A stretch of 64,000 nt of DNA from Methylocaldum sp. 14B (GCF_002005105.1 NZ_MSCV01000002.1:166314-230313); one strand, 5' to 3'; numbered from the stretch's first letter, positions 1 through 9,764 are shown. A program made the numbers and translations. Notes: generated by a model not told the origin, from the sequence alone.

Positions 1-350
1 ATGAAATGGAAAATCGCCTGAACAATCAGGATGTCGCCTTCGAACCCAGCGATAACGACGGCGACGATAGAGAAGCACCGGCTCCGGTGCATTACCTTCA
101 GCAAGAAAATGCCGATCCCGCGGATTTGCTCGAAGATAACGACTGGGGACAGCATAAGCAGCAACGGCTGGTTGCCGCCATCGAGCAACTGGACGAGCGC
201 AGCCGGGACATCGTTACGAGCCGGTGGCTGAGCGAAGAAAAACTGACCTTGCACGATCTGGCCACACGCTATCAGGTTTCTGCCGAGCGTATTCGCCAAT
301 TGGAGAATACCGCTATGAAAAAGCTGCGAAACTCCCTGGTCGACACCTGA
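1..350 (+). CDS. rpoH: RNA polymerase sigma-32 factor, C-terminal part (5' end outside window)
   Basis: This is the C-terminal ~115 residues of the heat-shock sigma factor, which directs RNA polymerase to chaperone and protease promoters. The reading frame is already open at the window start (frame beginning at base 3), so the in-frame ATG at 6 is internal. The segment holds the end of region 3 and region 4: LDERSRDIVTSRWL, then the helix-turn-helix with SAERIRQLENTAMKKLR that recognises the -35 element. Both match sigma-32 closely, including the acidic linker before region 4. A strong terminator follows 29 bases after the stop. Confidence 0.95.
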   Translation, partial: EMENRLNNQDVAFEPSDNDGDDREAPAPVHYLQQENADPADLLEDNDWGQHKQQRLVAAIEQLDERSRDIVTSRWLSEEKLTLHDLATRYQVSAERIRQLENTAMKKLRNSLVDT

Positions 351-378
351 GCTTCGAGCAGACTCGACCCCACGCACT

Positions 379-407
379 AAAAAAGGTGACGCAAAGTCAC
401 CTTTTTT
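379..407. terminator. Rho-independent terminator after rpoH, probably bidirectional
   Basis: A perfect 11-bp inverted repeat (AAAAAGGTGAC / GTCACCTTTTT) encloses a 5-base loop, with A and T runs at its ends. Both strands give a GC stem followed by a U tract, so it can end rpoH from the left and the leftward methyltransferase gene (stop at 449) from the right. Confidence 0.9.
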
Positions 408-448
408 GTATCCGACTTCCGCTCACCGAGGCCGATGGCTTCTAGATC

Positions 449-1084
449 CTATTGCAGGGCGGTCTCGTGGTCCTTCCGAAGATGCAACATCGTAAACATG
501 CCGAGCGGCGGCAAGGTATGCCGTTTAACTTCGCGCAGGGACGTATTTCCCAGAATCTCCTGAACAGGCATGTCCGGACGCCAACCCAGCTTGTTCGAAA
601 GCGGAGCCAAGAATTTTTCGATATCCCGCCTAAAACCCTTTTCTGCGGCAAAGTGATTCACGATGATCACATCGCCTCCGGGCTTGCACACCCGCTCGAT
701 TTCCCGGATCACTTTCTCCGGGTCCGGAACCACCGACATCACGTATGCTGCGACCACGGCATCGAAAGAATCGTCGGAAAATTCCAGTTCACGGGCATCC
801 ATGATGCGAAGGCTGGAAACATGGCTCAACTTTCCTCTCGCTACCCGTTGCTGGGCTCTTTCCAGCATGTCGGGAGAAATATCGATGCCGTGCACTTCGT
901 GCTCCTTACGATAGTAAGAAAGGCTAATACCCGTGCCCACCCCAACTTCGAGTACCTTGCCAGGCCGCTTGTTGGTAACGCCCGCCGCCATCGAACGGCC
1001 GCGAAAACTCAGCATCCAGCCAAAAGTCTGATCATATACTGGCGCATAGCGTGCGTATGATTTTAGGATGTATTCCAATTGCAT
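449..1084 (-). CDS. pmtA: PmtA-like phosphatidylethanolamine N-methyltransferase
   Basis: A 211-residue class I SAM-dependent methyltransferase. Motif I is VLEVGVGTG at residues 44-52, followed by the acidic loop GIDIS (66-70), a motif II/III region with SFDAVVAAYVMSVVPDPEKV, and the post-motif NHFAAEKG. The N-terminal SYARYAPVYDQTFGW and the C-terminal PPLGMFTMLHLR resemble the Rhodobacter-type PmtA that methylates phosphatidylethanolamine towards phosphatidylcholine. Gammaproteobacterial methanotrophs can make methylated PE lipids, so the role fits. It stands alone, convergent with rpoH. Generic methyltransferase activity is certain; the lipid substrate is inferred. Confidence 0.8.
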   Translation of the reverse strand: MQLEYILKSYARYAPVYDQTFGWMLSFRGRSMAAGVTNKRPGKVLEVGVGTGISLSYYRKEHEVHGIDISPDMLERAQQRVARGKLSHVSSLRIMDARELEFSDDSFDAVVAAYVMSVVPDPEKVIREIERVCKPGGDVIIVNHFAAEKGFRRDIEKFLAPLSNKLGWRPDMPVQEILGNTSLREVKRHTLPPLGMFTMLHLRKDHETALQ

Positions 1085-1364
1085 TGTGTTGTCCTCTCCT
1101 CCCGTCCGGTAGCGTTATTGACGAGACTTCTTGTTGTTTTTCGAGAAAATTTTTGCTTGGCATCCCACCCAATAAACACACGGCTGAAACTTCAGCATCA
1201 TCTTCCACATCAGTATTGATAATAAAGGTTAACTAAGGACATGGGAATCCGATTGAGTTCTGGTGCGGGCAGTAATTGGACGTTTATTGCATGAACCGCC
1301 ACCCCGGAGCTATTGAGTTCATTTAATATAGCCGTTTAAGAACGCAGCGTTGGGCAATTCGATC

Positions 1365-1610
1365 ATGAGCAAAGTGGTACAAGTCAAGCTTAACCAATCA
1401 GCGGAGGAAATCGTCGCCAAAGCGAGGGAAGCGGCGCGCGACAAGGGCATTCATTTGATCGGCGACGAAGAAAGAGGACAGTTTGCCGGTAATGGAATCG
1501 AGGGCCATTACCATATCAGCGGCGACACGCTTTCTATTCGGATTTCTAAGAAGCCGTTTATCGTTCCGTGGAATCTGATCGAAGCTGCCGTGCGGAATTA
1601 TTTCGCTTAA
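1365..1610 (+). CDS. conserved hypothetical protein, 81 aa
   Basis: A small soluble protein without signal peptide or membrane segment. I chose the ATG at 1365; a TTG five codons upstream is also in frame. The N-terminal half (QSAEEIVAKAREAARDKG) looks like an amphipathic helix, and the rest is beta-rich, ending in KKPFIVPWNLIEAAVRNYF. The layout, a helix followed by a short barrel-like region with a final helix, is typical of small uncharacterised proteins in gammaproteobacteria. I do not recognise a named family. It is monocistronic and convergent with the dioxygenase-like gene. Confidence 0.6.
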   Translation: MSKVVQVKLNQSAEEIVAKAREAARDKGIHLIGDEERGQFAGNGIEGHYHISGDTLSIRISKKPFIVPWNLIEAAVRNYFA

Positions 1611-1710
1611 CGGCGGTGCGTCGTTAAAGCCGCAGCCAAAGCTCATAGCAAGAGCCGAAACGCCGGATCTCATCATGGGACCCGGTCCCGCACGTGATGG
1701 CCGACGGTCA

Positions 1711-2799
1711 TTATCCGCCCGAACTGTGGCTGAAGTGGACATCAAGGCTTCGTTTGAGTTTTTGCGGCAACTCCGGCAGAGACGAACGCGGTACCAGAAA
1801 AGTCGTGAGAACAAACAAATCTCTAAAAATTCTTTTCTCTTCCATCATTTCGCGAACATAATCGTGGCGAACGCTACCTCCCGGTCCGACTTTATTTCCC
1901 AACATGTGTTGCTCGAATAATGAACGATTGATGCGCCAACCGATCAATTGGTCATCAATATCCATCAACCGTTTAAGCACTCGAAAAGGGACCTGCAAAA
2001 GCGGTTCATCCCGGTAAAGAAGGAGAAACAAGGCGGATAGGACGGCTGCTTGGCGGAATTGGAATACCCCCTCATCCCGCAGCAATTCGTATTCCTCCGG
2101 CTTAAACAATGCGTCGAACCGGTAACGGCCGTTTTCCAGCTTGCTGAGCTGCCCCCGACGATCCCAACCGGACAGTGAGCGGTTGTTCTGTACCCATTGA
2201 TAATCCTGTTGCAGCATGTCATGCACCAGGCGGCGGTAATGCGGCCAAAACTCGCCCCCTTCCGGATTCCGAAAAGGCATATTGGCAAGCCAATTATCGA
2301 CTGCCTCGAACAAGGTCTTTTCTTCACGCGCTTTCAGGAGAGCCTCGCGCTCTTCAGACCGAAATCGATCGAACGAGTCCGGAGTAAGCTCCGTGGCCAA
2401 ACCAAGACGAAGCTCGATTTCTCGGAGCTGGCCGCTCTCGAATACCGAGCCCGAAAACAGATGATCGCGGAAATCGAGAAAATCGAGCGGAGAAATCGTT
2501 TCGAGCACCTCGATCTGACGATTGATAATCTTCTGGATCGCCACTAGGCGACCGAGGCGGGCAGCGATCAAGCCGACTTTCTGTCCGTCCAAGGGAATCG
2601 CCGAGAACAATTCAAGCACTGATTTCAGCTCGTAGAGGACTTCCTTGAGCCAAAGTTCGTGAACCTGATGAGCGATAATGAATAAGGTCTCGTCATGGAC
2701 CTCTCGATCATCCCGCCCGCTTTCAGGACACTGGGCGTTTAGAAGGATATCGAGCCGTAAATAGTCCGAATAGTTGAACTCTTCCGTAGATCTTCTCAT
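1711..2799 (-). CDS. tryptophan 2,3-dioxygenase-like protein with altered haem-ligand position
   Basis: A 362-residue protein with the tryptophan 2,3-dioxygenase (TDO) fold. LFIIAHQVHELWLKEVLYEL (39-58) matches the TDO segment with the distal His (H44), and FESGQLREIE keeps the carboxylate-binding Arg (R126). The C-terminal WRINRSLFEQHMLGNK then GPGGS aligns with the segment carrying the proximal haem His and a substrate-contacting Thr in known TDOs. Here the His position is Arg292 and the Thr position is Pro306; a His (298) lies six residues on. No kynureninase or kynurenine formamidase gene is nearby. It may bind haem differently, act on another indole, or be non-catalytic. Family membership is clear; TDO activity is doubtful. 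Confidence 0.75.
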   Translation of the reverse strand: MRRSTEEFNYSDYLRLDILLNAQCPESGRDDREVHDETLFIIAHQVHELWLKEVLYELKSVLELFSAIPLDGQKVGLIAARLGRLVAIQKIINRQIEVLETISPLDFLDFRDHLFSGSVFESGQLREIELRLGLATELTPDSFDRFRSEEREALLKAREEKTLFEAVDNWLANMPFRNPEGGEFWPHYRRLVHDMLQQDYQWVQNNRSLSGWDRRGQLSKLENGRYRFDALFKPEEYELLRDEGVFQFRQAAVLSALFLLLYRDEPLLQVPFRVLKRLMDIDDQLIGWRINRSLFEQHMLGNKVGPGGSVRHDYVREMMEEKRIFRDLFVLTTFLVPRSSLPELPQKLKRSLDVHFSHSSGG

Positions 2800-3089
2800 C
2801 GTGAACCCTTTTCCCTAGAGTCGTGATTCGAAGCAACTCCTTGATCGGGGGCTGCATGTCCGTGTATACCGATCGACGACGCCGTCAATCCAGCTGTCGG
2901 CGGTTCCCCTGATATCGACTTTCGGACCGGCCGACATGAGCCTTAAATTTACACGCAAAGCAGCGCCAGTATTGACCTTCGAAAAATCTTCAGTCTATGC
3001 GTGAAAATACGAGCATGGATCGCCCTAAGCGCCATAAAAGAGACCGGGCAAGCGAACGAGAGGCGGTTTCTTTATTCGAAAGATCGGGC

Positions 3090-3476
3090 TCAGTCGACCC
3101 ATGAAGACAACGTCAATCGCCCCGGCAGATTATAGTTACCCGGATAGCTATAGATGGCCTGACCATAGGCCGGGCTCACGTATTGCACGTTGAAAGCCGT
3201 TACCGTATCCGGTCCGACTCTCGGATAGCTATATATCGATTGTCCATAAGCCTTATTCACGTAAACGATTTGCGGATTCTTCACTTCGAAGACTATGCTT
3301 TCGGGAACTAAATAGCTATAGATCGCATTATTGAACGCCTTATTGAGGTAGATGAGTCCGGGTCGAAACTTTTGATCCAGTTCCGTGTTAAGCCGGTCAA
3401 GCTCAGCCGCAACGAGACCGCCCGCGAACAGCGAAAATGCTACCGATATTACGGCAATCAGTCTTCTGGGGATCAT
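3090..3476 (-). CDS. small secreted protein with three Tyr-rich repeats
   Basis: A 128-residue protein starting at the ATG at 3476, which has a GAGG Shine-Dalgarno just upstream; an ATG four codons earlier lacks one. The N-terminus (MIPRRLIAVISVAFSLFAGGLVAAE) is a signal peptide, probably cut after AA. The mature protein carries three imperfect copies of a ~15-residue unit: YLNKAFNNAIYSY, YVNKAYGQSIYSYP and YVSPAYGQAIYSYP, spaced ~30 residues apart. The N-K/P-A-Y/F-x-x-x-IYSY core suggests a repeated beta unit of periplasmic or outer-surface location. I do not recognise the family. Confidence 0.65.
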   Translation of the reverse strand: MIPRRLIAVISVAFSLFAGGLVAAELDRLNTELDQKFRPGLIYLNKAFNNAIYSYLVPESIVFEVKNPQIVYVNKAYGQSIYSYPRVGPDTVTAFNVQYVSPAYGQAIYSYPGNYNLPGRLTLSSWVD

Positions 3477-3671
3477 GGCACACCTCATCGTTGTTATTGA
3501 CCGCCATACCCTTCGACTGTCAAATTCACGAGAATGTTTCTGATCCGCCAGCGCGCATTAACGGGACATTTGCGATTGGAAGGGTCGCCCTGGCGCTCCC
3601 AGGCCGACCGTCTGCGATTGGATAGCGTCAGCAGCAGGGGGTTGTGCGAAATGCGGGCTCGAATCTGCTAA

Positions 3672-5264
3672 TTAACTTAGTACACATCGATCGCGTCCGG
3701 TTTTCTTCGCTTCATAAAGCGCCTTGTCCGCCCGTTCGAAGAGAGATTCCGACGTGTCGCCGTTCCGTACCTGGCTCATTCCGCAAGACACGGTAACCTG
3801 AACCGGCCGTCCTTGCGAATTGAAACCGCAGTGGGCAATTTTTTGCCGAATCTGATCGGCAATCCGGAGTGCGGCGTCTCCATCGGCGCCGCATAAAATC
3901 ATCGCGAACTCTTCACCGCCTAGGCGCGCTACGAAATCCGTCTGCCGGATGGATTTATCCAACTCTTGGGCGACCGTCACCAACACTTTGTCCCCGGCCG
4001 AATGTCCAAAACGATCATTGATACCCTTGAAATGATCGACATCCCACAGCAGTAGCGACAAAGGCTGTTGAAAACGCTGCGATCGGGCAATCTCTTGGGC
4101 AATACGATCCTGATAAGCCATACGATTAGGCAAGTTCGTCAAGGAATCCCTAAGTGCCATGTCATGCGCCAACCTCAACTTGGAACGCAATTCAGCCGCC
4201 TCGAGCTCCAATTCCTGAAGCCTGCGAGTCAACTCGCCGAGTCTTCCGGTGGAGTCCCGCAAAAGGCCCAATTCGCGATCACGATTGATATGCAATTGTT
4301 GCAGCAGCCCGCTCAATCCGTTGTTCACTAGCACCTTAAGCTGATCCACTTCGGTGATCACTTCCATCTTCGAGCGCAAGTTCTCAAACTGCAGCGAGAA
4401 AGAGGAGTGTTCTGCCTCACGATCGCGAACGAAGGCCTTAGTGCTGGCATCCACTCCGATCGCATCATGTCCCAATTCAGTCAAGCGGCCGGATAAGCCG
4501 GCCAGAAAATACTCGATTTCCAGTTGCTCTTTTTGAATGAACGTTTTTACGTCGCTTAAAAAACCGATAGCCTCGCCGAGCAGGCTTTCGAGTACTTCCG
4601 TATCCGATTCCGATTTCAAACGCGTTTTGATCTGTTCTGCCTGCTGCCTAAAGTTCAAAGGAAGATCTATGACATCCAGCAGCAGTAGCAAACGATCGCG
4701 GACCGGACCGATTTCGACCGTTTCTCCCTCCGACTTTTTGTTCGTTTGAAGCAATCTGCCAAAAAATCCCGGTTTTGCCGCTTTGTCAGAAACCGAAATC
4801 GGTGTGTCGTGACGCAAAATCTCCCGTAATTCGGAAAGCAACCATTTCCAGTCCGCTATTTCGCCCCGGCCGACTTTTTGTTCGAGCAATGTAATCGCTT
4901 TTGTTTCTTCGCCGCTTATTGCAAGTTGCTTTGCAAAGCGAAACAGAATTCCGCTCTCCTGCTTAACAGGCTTGTTGTTTCCGCCCCTATCCTTTACGTC
5001 CCGCAAGAGCGTTTCCGATATGTCGTTCAACTCGGCCAGGCGCTTTTCATTCGAAATACCTTTCCTCAACAGGTCGCGGATATAAAGGAGGTGAGGATCG
5101 ATCGCGGGATCCAGCCCGCTGGTCGCCAGGGTCAGGCGAATAATGGTGCGGCACAGTAATTTCTCTCGCTCGTCCGTTTTCTGCCGGGATCCCGTCGATT
5201 CATCGACCAGCGTTGTGTGTCTCGCTTTCCAGTATTGCGGATCATCTGATTTGAGGTTGTTCAT
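3672..5264 (-). CDS. diguanylate cyclase with N-terminal helical sensory region
   Basis: A 530-residue protein that should make c-di-GMP from two GTP. I chose the ATG at 5264; the frame extends upstream only through a GTG at 5375. The last ~165 residues are a GGDEF domain with an intact VARLGGEEFAMI active site. RQTD five residues before it is the RxxD inhibitory site for product feedback. The first ~360 residues are predicted helical and soluble, without membrane segments, and include a coiled-coil (RELGLLRDSTGRLGELTRRL) running into the cyclase, as in cytosolic cyclases that dimerise through a long stalk. The signal sensed is unknown. Confidence 0.85.
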   Translation of the reverse strand: MNNLKSDDPQYWKARHTTLVDESTGSRQKTDEREKLLCRTIIRLTLATSGLDPAIDPHLLYIRDLLRKGISNEKRLAELNDISETLLRDVKDRGGNNKPVKQESGILFRFAKQLAISGEETKAITLLEQKVGRGEIADWKWLLSELREILRHDTPISVSDKAAKPGFFGRLLQTNKKSEGETVEIGPVRDRLLLLLDVIDLPLNFRQQAEQIKTRLKSESDTEVLESLLGEAIGFLSDVKTFIQKEQLEIEYFLAGLSGRLTELGHDAIGVDASTKAFVRDREAEHSSFSLQFENLRSKMEVITEVDQLKVLVNNGLSGLLQQLHINRDRELGLLRDSTGRLGELTRRLQELELEAAELRSKLRLAHDMALRDSLTNLPNRMAYQDRIAQEIARSQRFQQPLSLLLWDVDHFKGINDRFGHSAGDKVLVTVAQELDKSIRQTDFVARLGGEEFAMILCGADGDAALRIADQIRQKIAHCGFNSQGRPVQVTVSCGMSQVRNGDTSESLFERADKALYEAKKTGRDRCVLS

Positions 5265-5804
5265 AGTCGTGTCTGTCGCGGCGTGAGGTGCTTGCCTTCC
5301 AAAGAAAGGAGGACTGAAACGGGTTCTTACAAAGTTTAATCGGGATCGAGAATGTCGCAGCGGTATTAACGACACTTATTGCAAATAAGTAGAAATTTCT
5401 TTCTGAATTAAATGTAAGCACGGTGCATTTGTTGAAATGATGTTATTTCTAATTAAAAAACAATAAGCTACGAAACCCCTTATTGTGGATAAAAATCATC
5501 GTACACACGGGTAAGAACTGTGGACAAATGTAGATGAACCGTTGCTCTCTCGGCTTGGAACAGCTTGCTAACAGGGTTTTGGATATATTCTGCACATGCC
5601 GGCTCGAGGTTCCGGAGGAGTCGGCAGAAGAATTTGCACAGAGCTGGAATCGACATCCTGGCAGGCACGAATGGCGTTTTTTCGGCTCGCGGGCGGACTG
5701 TCGAAGAGCGGTTTACATGAACTGTTTTTGGCAAATCCGGCCTAAAATGAATCTTCTGCGACCGGTACAATAGCCAGCCTTACTATTGTCCGAATCATCA
5801 TTCC
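5265..5804. other. 540-bp AT-rich intergenic region with DnaA-box-like sites
   Basis: This stretch separates divergently transcribed genes for the diguanylate cyclase and UbiD. The part from 5380 to 5470 is strongly AT-rich, with runs such as AATTAAAAAA. A perfect DnaA box in reverse orientation (TGTGGATAA) is at 5484-5492 and a one-mismatch copy (TGTGGACAA) at 5519-5527. I see no convincing gene; short frames on both strands lack Shine-Dalgarno sites and recognisable protein sequence. Confidence 0.5.
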
Positions 5805-7268
5805 ATGAAATATCGCGATCTTCGTGAATTTATTCTCCATTTGGAGTCGATCGACGAGCTTAAACGCATAACCGTGGAAATCGACCCGAACCTCGAGATG
5901 ACCGAAATATGCGACCGGACTCTCAAGGCTGGCGGTCCGGCACTACTGTTCGAAAGGCCGACCGGATCGCATGTCAGGGTGCTGGCCAATCTGTTCGGGA
6001 CGCCTCGCAGGGTTGCTTTGGGGATGGGGCAGGAATCGGTCGAAGCGCTTCGTGAAGTTGGAAAGCTTCTGGCTTTTCTCAAGGAACCGGAACCGCCGAA
6101 AGGCATGCGCGACATGTTCGATAAGCTGCCAATGTTCAGGCAGGTGCTGAACATGCCGGCCAAGGAAGTGAAGAACGCGCCATGCCAGGAGATCGTTTAT
6201 GCCGGATCGGATGTCGACCTCGGCCGTTATCCCATTCAAACGTGCTGGCCGGGAGATGCGGGACCATTGATCACCTGGGCCTTGGTCATTACCCGAGGTC
6301 CGCATAAGGAAAGGCAGAATTTGGGAATTTACCGGCAACAGGTCATCGGCAAAAACAAGGTCATCATGCGCTGGCTCGCGCATCGGGGCGGCGCGCTGGA
6401 TTTCAAGGACTGGCAGGAGGCCCGCCCCGGCCAGCCGTTTCCGGTTGCCGTCGCATTGGGCGCGGATCCCGCCACCATTCTTGGTGCCGTGACGCCGGTG
6501 CCGGATTCGCTTTCGGAATACGCCTTCGCGGGGCTCTTGCGTGGCGCCAAAACGGAAGTGGCCAATTGTCTTCTGAGCGATTTGCAAGTGCCCGCGACGG
6601 CCGAAATCGTCTTGGAAGGTTTCATCTATCCCGGCGAAACGGCGCCGGAGGGCCCGTTCGGAGATCACACCGGCTATTACAACGAGGTCGAGGAATTCCC
6701 CGTTTTCACCATCGAGCGCATCACGCAACGGGAAAGCCCGATCTACCACAGCACGTATACGGGACGTCCTCCGGATGAGCCGGCCATTCTGGGCGTTGCC
6801 CTGAACGAAGTCTTCGTGCCTATCCTGCAAAAGCAGTTTCCGGAAATCGTCGATTTCTATCTGCCGCCGGAAGGCTGTTCTTACCGGCTTGCCGTGGTCA
6901 GCATGAAGAAACAGTACCCTGGCCATGCAAAACGGGTGATGTTCGGCGTATGGTCGTTCCTGCGGCAGTTCATGTACACCAAGTTCGTGATCGTTGTGGA
7001 TGAGGATATCGATGCGCGGAATTGGCAGGATGTGATCTGGGCGATGACGACTCGCATGGATCCTGCGCGCGATATCGCGTTGATCGAAAACACGCCGATC
7101 GACTATCTGGATTTTGCCTCGCCGGTTTCGGGTCTGGGTTCGAAAGTCGGGTTCGACGCGACCAATAAGCGGCCCGGCGAAACGGTTCGCGAATGGGGCC
7201 AACCCATCGCGATGACGGAGGCCGTTCGGTCAAAAATTGATCAGCTTTGGGATAGCCTGGGCATTTAA
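5805..7268 (+). CDS. ubiD: 3-octaprenyl-4-hydroxybenzoate carboxy-lyase (UbiD)
   Basis: 487 residues, the standard length for UbiD, a prenylated-FMN-dependent decarboxylase in ubiquinone biosynthesis. The start [14 protein letters not shown], the central [10 protein letters not shown] and [15 protein letters not shown], and the active-site segment [19 protein letters not shown] with the catalytic acidic residues are all characteristic. The C-terminal part with [16 protein letters not shown] completes the fold. The cofactor prenyltransferase gene ubiX is not in this window. It is followed by a rightward mechanosensitive-channel gene 68 bases on. Confidence 0.97.
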   Translation: MKYRDLREFILHLESIDELKRITVEIDPNLEMTEICDRTLKAGGPALLFERPTGSHVRVLANLFGTPRRVALGMGQESVEALREVGKLLAFLKEPEPPKGMRDMFDKLPMFRQVLNMPAKEVKNAPCQEIVYAGSDVDLGRYPIQTCWPGDAGPLITWALVITRGPHKERQNLGIYRQQVIGKNKVIMRWLAHRGGALDFKDWQEARPGQPFPVAVALGADPATILGAVTPVPDSLSEYAFAGLLRGAKTEVANCLLSDLQVPATAEIVLEGFIYPGETAPEGPFGDHTGYYNEVEEFPVFTIERITQRESPIYHSTYTGRPPDEPAILGVALNEVFVPILQKQFPEIVDFYLPPEGCSYRLAVVSMKKQYPGHAKRVMFGVWSFLRQFMYTKFVIVVDEDIDARNWQDVIWAMTTRMDPARDIALIENTPIDYLDFASPVSGLGSKVGFDATNKRPGETVREWGQPIAMTEAVRSKIDQLWDSLGI

Positions 7269-7336
7269 GCGAGGCCTCTAAGCGGAATGTAAACGGTCAC
7301 GCAATCGGTGCCGCCGCTATCTCTCTATATTTCAAA

Positions 7337-9757
7337 ATGACTAAGTATTTTTCGATGCCGCGTTTTCTTTGGCCGGTAATTCTTCTTTTAATGCTGGTAT
7401 CCCACCTCGGGCTCAGCCAGTCGGCCGAGGTTGAACAGGCGCGCCCGTTGAACGAGTTGGTGAAGGATTGGCAGAAAGTCCTGGACCAGGCCGAAAAGGA
7501 TTTGGCTAAACCCGATGTCCCAGACCGCCGGCTTGCGGCTCTGCGCGAAGAGCTGACGACCATGCAGCTCGATGCCCGCAGGGCATCGGACGAAGCCCTG
7601 CCGGAAGTACAAGTGATTCGGGACGAACTTGCTGCCTTGGGGCCGCCGCCGGCCGAGGGAGCGCCGCCCGAAGCGCCGACCGTGGCGGCCAAGCGCAAAG
7701 CCATGAACGAACGCCTCGCTGCGGCGGAAGGCGCAATCAAAGAGGCGGAGCTCATCATCGCTCGAGCCGGGCGACTCGCAGGCGAGGTCAAGACCTTGCG
7801 GCGCATCCGTTTTACCGAACACGTCTTGAAGCGGGGTATCTCGCCGCTGACGCCGGCAGTTTGGCGAAAAGCTTGGTCCGAGTTGAGTACCGGATTTAGC
7901 GTCATCGCGCAAAACCTTCAGCAGTGGCGGTCCAGCGATACCTTTGCGCGAGATGCCCGGGCCATCGGTTGGCGTCTGGCCTTAGGCGTAGGCGTCGCGA
8001 TCCTGTTGGCGTTTCCCTTGCGCAGGGCTTTGATTCGAAGATTCGGCTATATCGAAGTCGAGGCCGAACCGACTTATGGCCAGCGTTTGAGAACGGCTTT
8101 GTTCACAGGCTTTATTCGGGCTCTGTTACCGTCCGCGGCCGTTTTGGCGCTTTTCCTGAGCCTGTCTTATACCGGATTGTTGACCGAGCCGCTGCTGGCC
8201 GTGGCTCGGACCGCTTTGCTCTCTCTGATTTCGCTGTTTTTCGTGGCAGGCTTTTCCCGTGCGGCGCTGGCCCCGTTCGAGCCGGAGTGGCGCTTGGTTC
8301 AAATCCATGACGAGGGAGCCCGGGCTATCAGCCGCACCGTGAACGGCTTGGCTTTCGTATTCGCTCTCGACCGGGTATTGAGCGAAATCGGGACCCAGTT
8401 CAATGCCTCGGTCGAATCGACGCTTTTGCAAAAATTCCTGTTCGGCTTGCTCATTGCAGCTTTGCTGCTGAGTCTGCTGCGTCGCAGTATATGGTTCTCG
8501 CCCGACAGACCCCCGCTCAGCCCGACCTGGCAGCGTCTTCGCTTCGTGTTGAAGGTCCTCGTTTATGCGATTCCGGTATCGGGCTTGCTCGGTTACGTGG
8601 CCTTGTCCCGTTTGCTGGCCACACAGCTGGTGTTGACTGCCGGGCTTTATTTGTCCGTGCTCCTGTTGCGCAAGATCAGCTACGAACTCATCGACGACGT
8701 CTTGAGCAAGACATCGCCCTTGGGGGCCAAGCTCCGCAGCAGCCTCGCCCTGAGCGACGACGGCGCCGAGATGCTCAAGTTCTGGCTGAGCGGAACCGTT
8801 GGCCTCTTAATCCTGGCCATGGGCGTGGTCCTGCTGTTGGTATTGTGGGGTGCCGCAGGCAAAGATCTCACCGCCTGGCTTCACAGCGTGTTTTTCGGCT
8901 TCAAGGTCGGCAACATCACGCTATCCCTTGCCGACATGCTGCTGGCCTTGGCGCTTTTTGCAGGGCTACTCGCAGCCACCCGGATGATTCAGAAAGCGCT
9001 GGACCAGCGTATCTTTCCGCGGACGCGACTGGATGTCGGCATCCGGCATTCGATCCGTTCCGGAACCGGCTACGTCGGATTTACTGTCGCGGCGATGCTG
9101 GCGATCTCGACCTTAGGTATTGACCTGTCCAATCTGGCCATCATCGCCGGCGCATTATCCGTAGGTATCGGTTTCGGCCTGCAGAATATCGTCAACAATT
9201 TCGTGTCCGGGCTGATTCTGCTCATCGAACGCCCGATCAAGGCCGGCGATTGGGTCGTGGTGGGCGATCACCAGGGTTATGTGAAGAAGATCAGCGTGCG
9301 CGCGACCGAAATCACGACCTTAGACCGCGCTTCGGTGTATATCCCGAACTCCACGCTGATTTCGGGCGCGCTAACGAACCGAACCTACGCCGACAAAGCG
9401 GTGGGGCGCGTCGTGCTGCCGCTCGGCCTGTCTCATGACACGGATGCCAAGCGAGTACGGGACCTTCTGCTGAAGATCGCGCTAGATCACCCGGAAATCC
9501 GCCGCATCCCGCCGCCGGTCGTTTTGTTCAAAGGGTTCGCGGAAAGTACCCGAAACTTCGAACTGATCGCGCTTCTCCACGATGCCGGAAAGGTCGATTC
9601 AGTGACCAGCGATCTTTGTTTCGAAATCGACGAAATATTCCGCAAGGAAGGAATCCCGATTCCGTTCCCGCCTCGGAATTTGAACCTGAATCTTAACGGC
9701 GAGCAGTTGCAGCAGATCCTGACGGTGCGCGAGGAAAAAACACCGCCAGGGAATTGA
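7337..9757 (+). CDS. large MscS-family mechanosensitive ion channel (DUF3772 type)
   Basis: 806 residues with a cleavable signal peptide (first ~30 residues), a periplasmic coiled-coil region of ~150 residues (DUF3772-like), about ten transmembrane segments and a C-terminal MscS domain. The pore helix and following beta domain are recognisable in ALSVGIGFGLQNIVNN, then LIERPIKAGDWVVV. This architecture matches the MscK/MscM-sized members that release osmolytes on hypo-osmotic shock, not the ~290-residue MscS. It converges with suhB, seven bases away, and no terminator is visible between them. Confidence 0.9.
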   Translation: MTKYFSMPRFLWPVILLLMLVSHLGLSQSAEVEQARPLNELVKDWQKVLDQAEKDLAKPDVPDRRLAALREELTTMQLDARRASDEALPEVQVIRDELAALGPPPAEGAPPEAPTVAAKRKAMNERLAAAEGAIKEAELIIARAGRLAGEVKTLRRIRFTEHVLKRGISPLTPAVWRKAWSELSTGFSVIAQNLQQWRSSDTFARDARAIGWRLALGVGVAILLAFPLRRALIRRFGYIEVEAEPTYGQRLRTALFTGFIRALLPSAAVLALFLSLSYTGLLTEPLLAVARTALLSLISLFFVAGFSRAALAPFEPEWRLVQIHDEGARAISRTVNGLAFVFALDRVLSEIGTQFNASVESTLLQKFLFGLLIAALLLSLLRRSIWFSPDRPPLSPTWQRLRFVLKVLVYAIPVSGLLGYVALSRLLATQLVLTAGLYLSVLLLRKISYELIDDVLSKTSPLGAKLRSSLALSDDGAEMLKFWLSGTVGLLILAMGVVLLLVLWGAAGKDLTAWLHSVFFGFKVGNITLSLADMLLALALFAGLLAATRMIQKALDQRIFPRTRLDVGIRHSIRSGTGYVGFTVAAMLAISTLGIDLSNLAIIAGALSVGIGFGLQNIVNNFVSGLILLIERPIKAGDWVVVGDHQGYVKKISVRATEITTLDRASVYIPNSTLISGALTNRTYADKAVGRVVLPLGLSHDTDAKRVRDLLLKIALDHPEIRRIPPPVVLFKGFAESTRNFELIALLHDAGKVDSVTSDLCFEIDEIFRKEGIPIPFPPRNLNLNLNGEQLQQILTVREEKTPPGN

Positions 9758-9764
9758 ACCCGGA

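Noticed and set aside
5943..7202. A 419-codon leftward frame across ubiD
   Set aside because: It is antisense to a well-conserved gene and its composition (Arg/His-rich) is that of a shadow frame.
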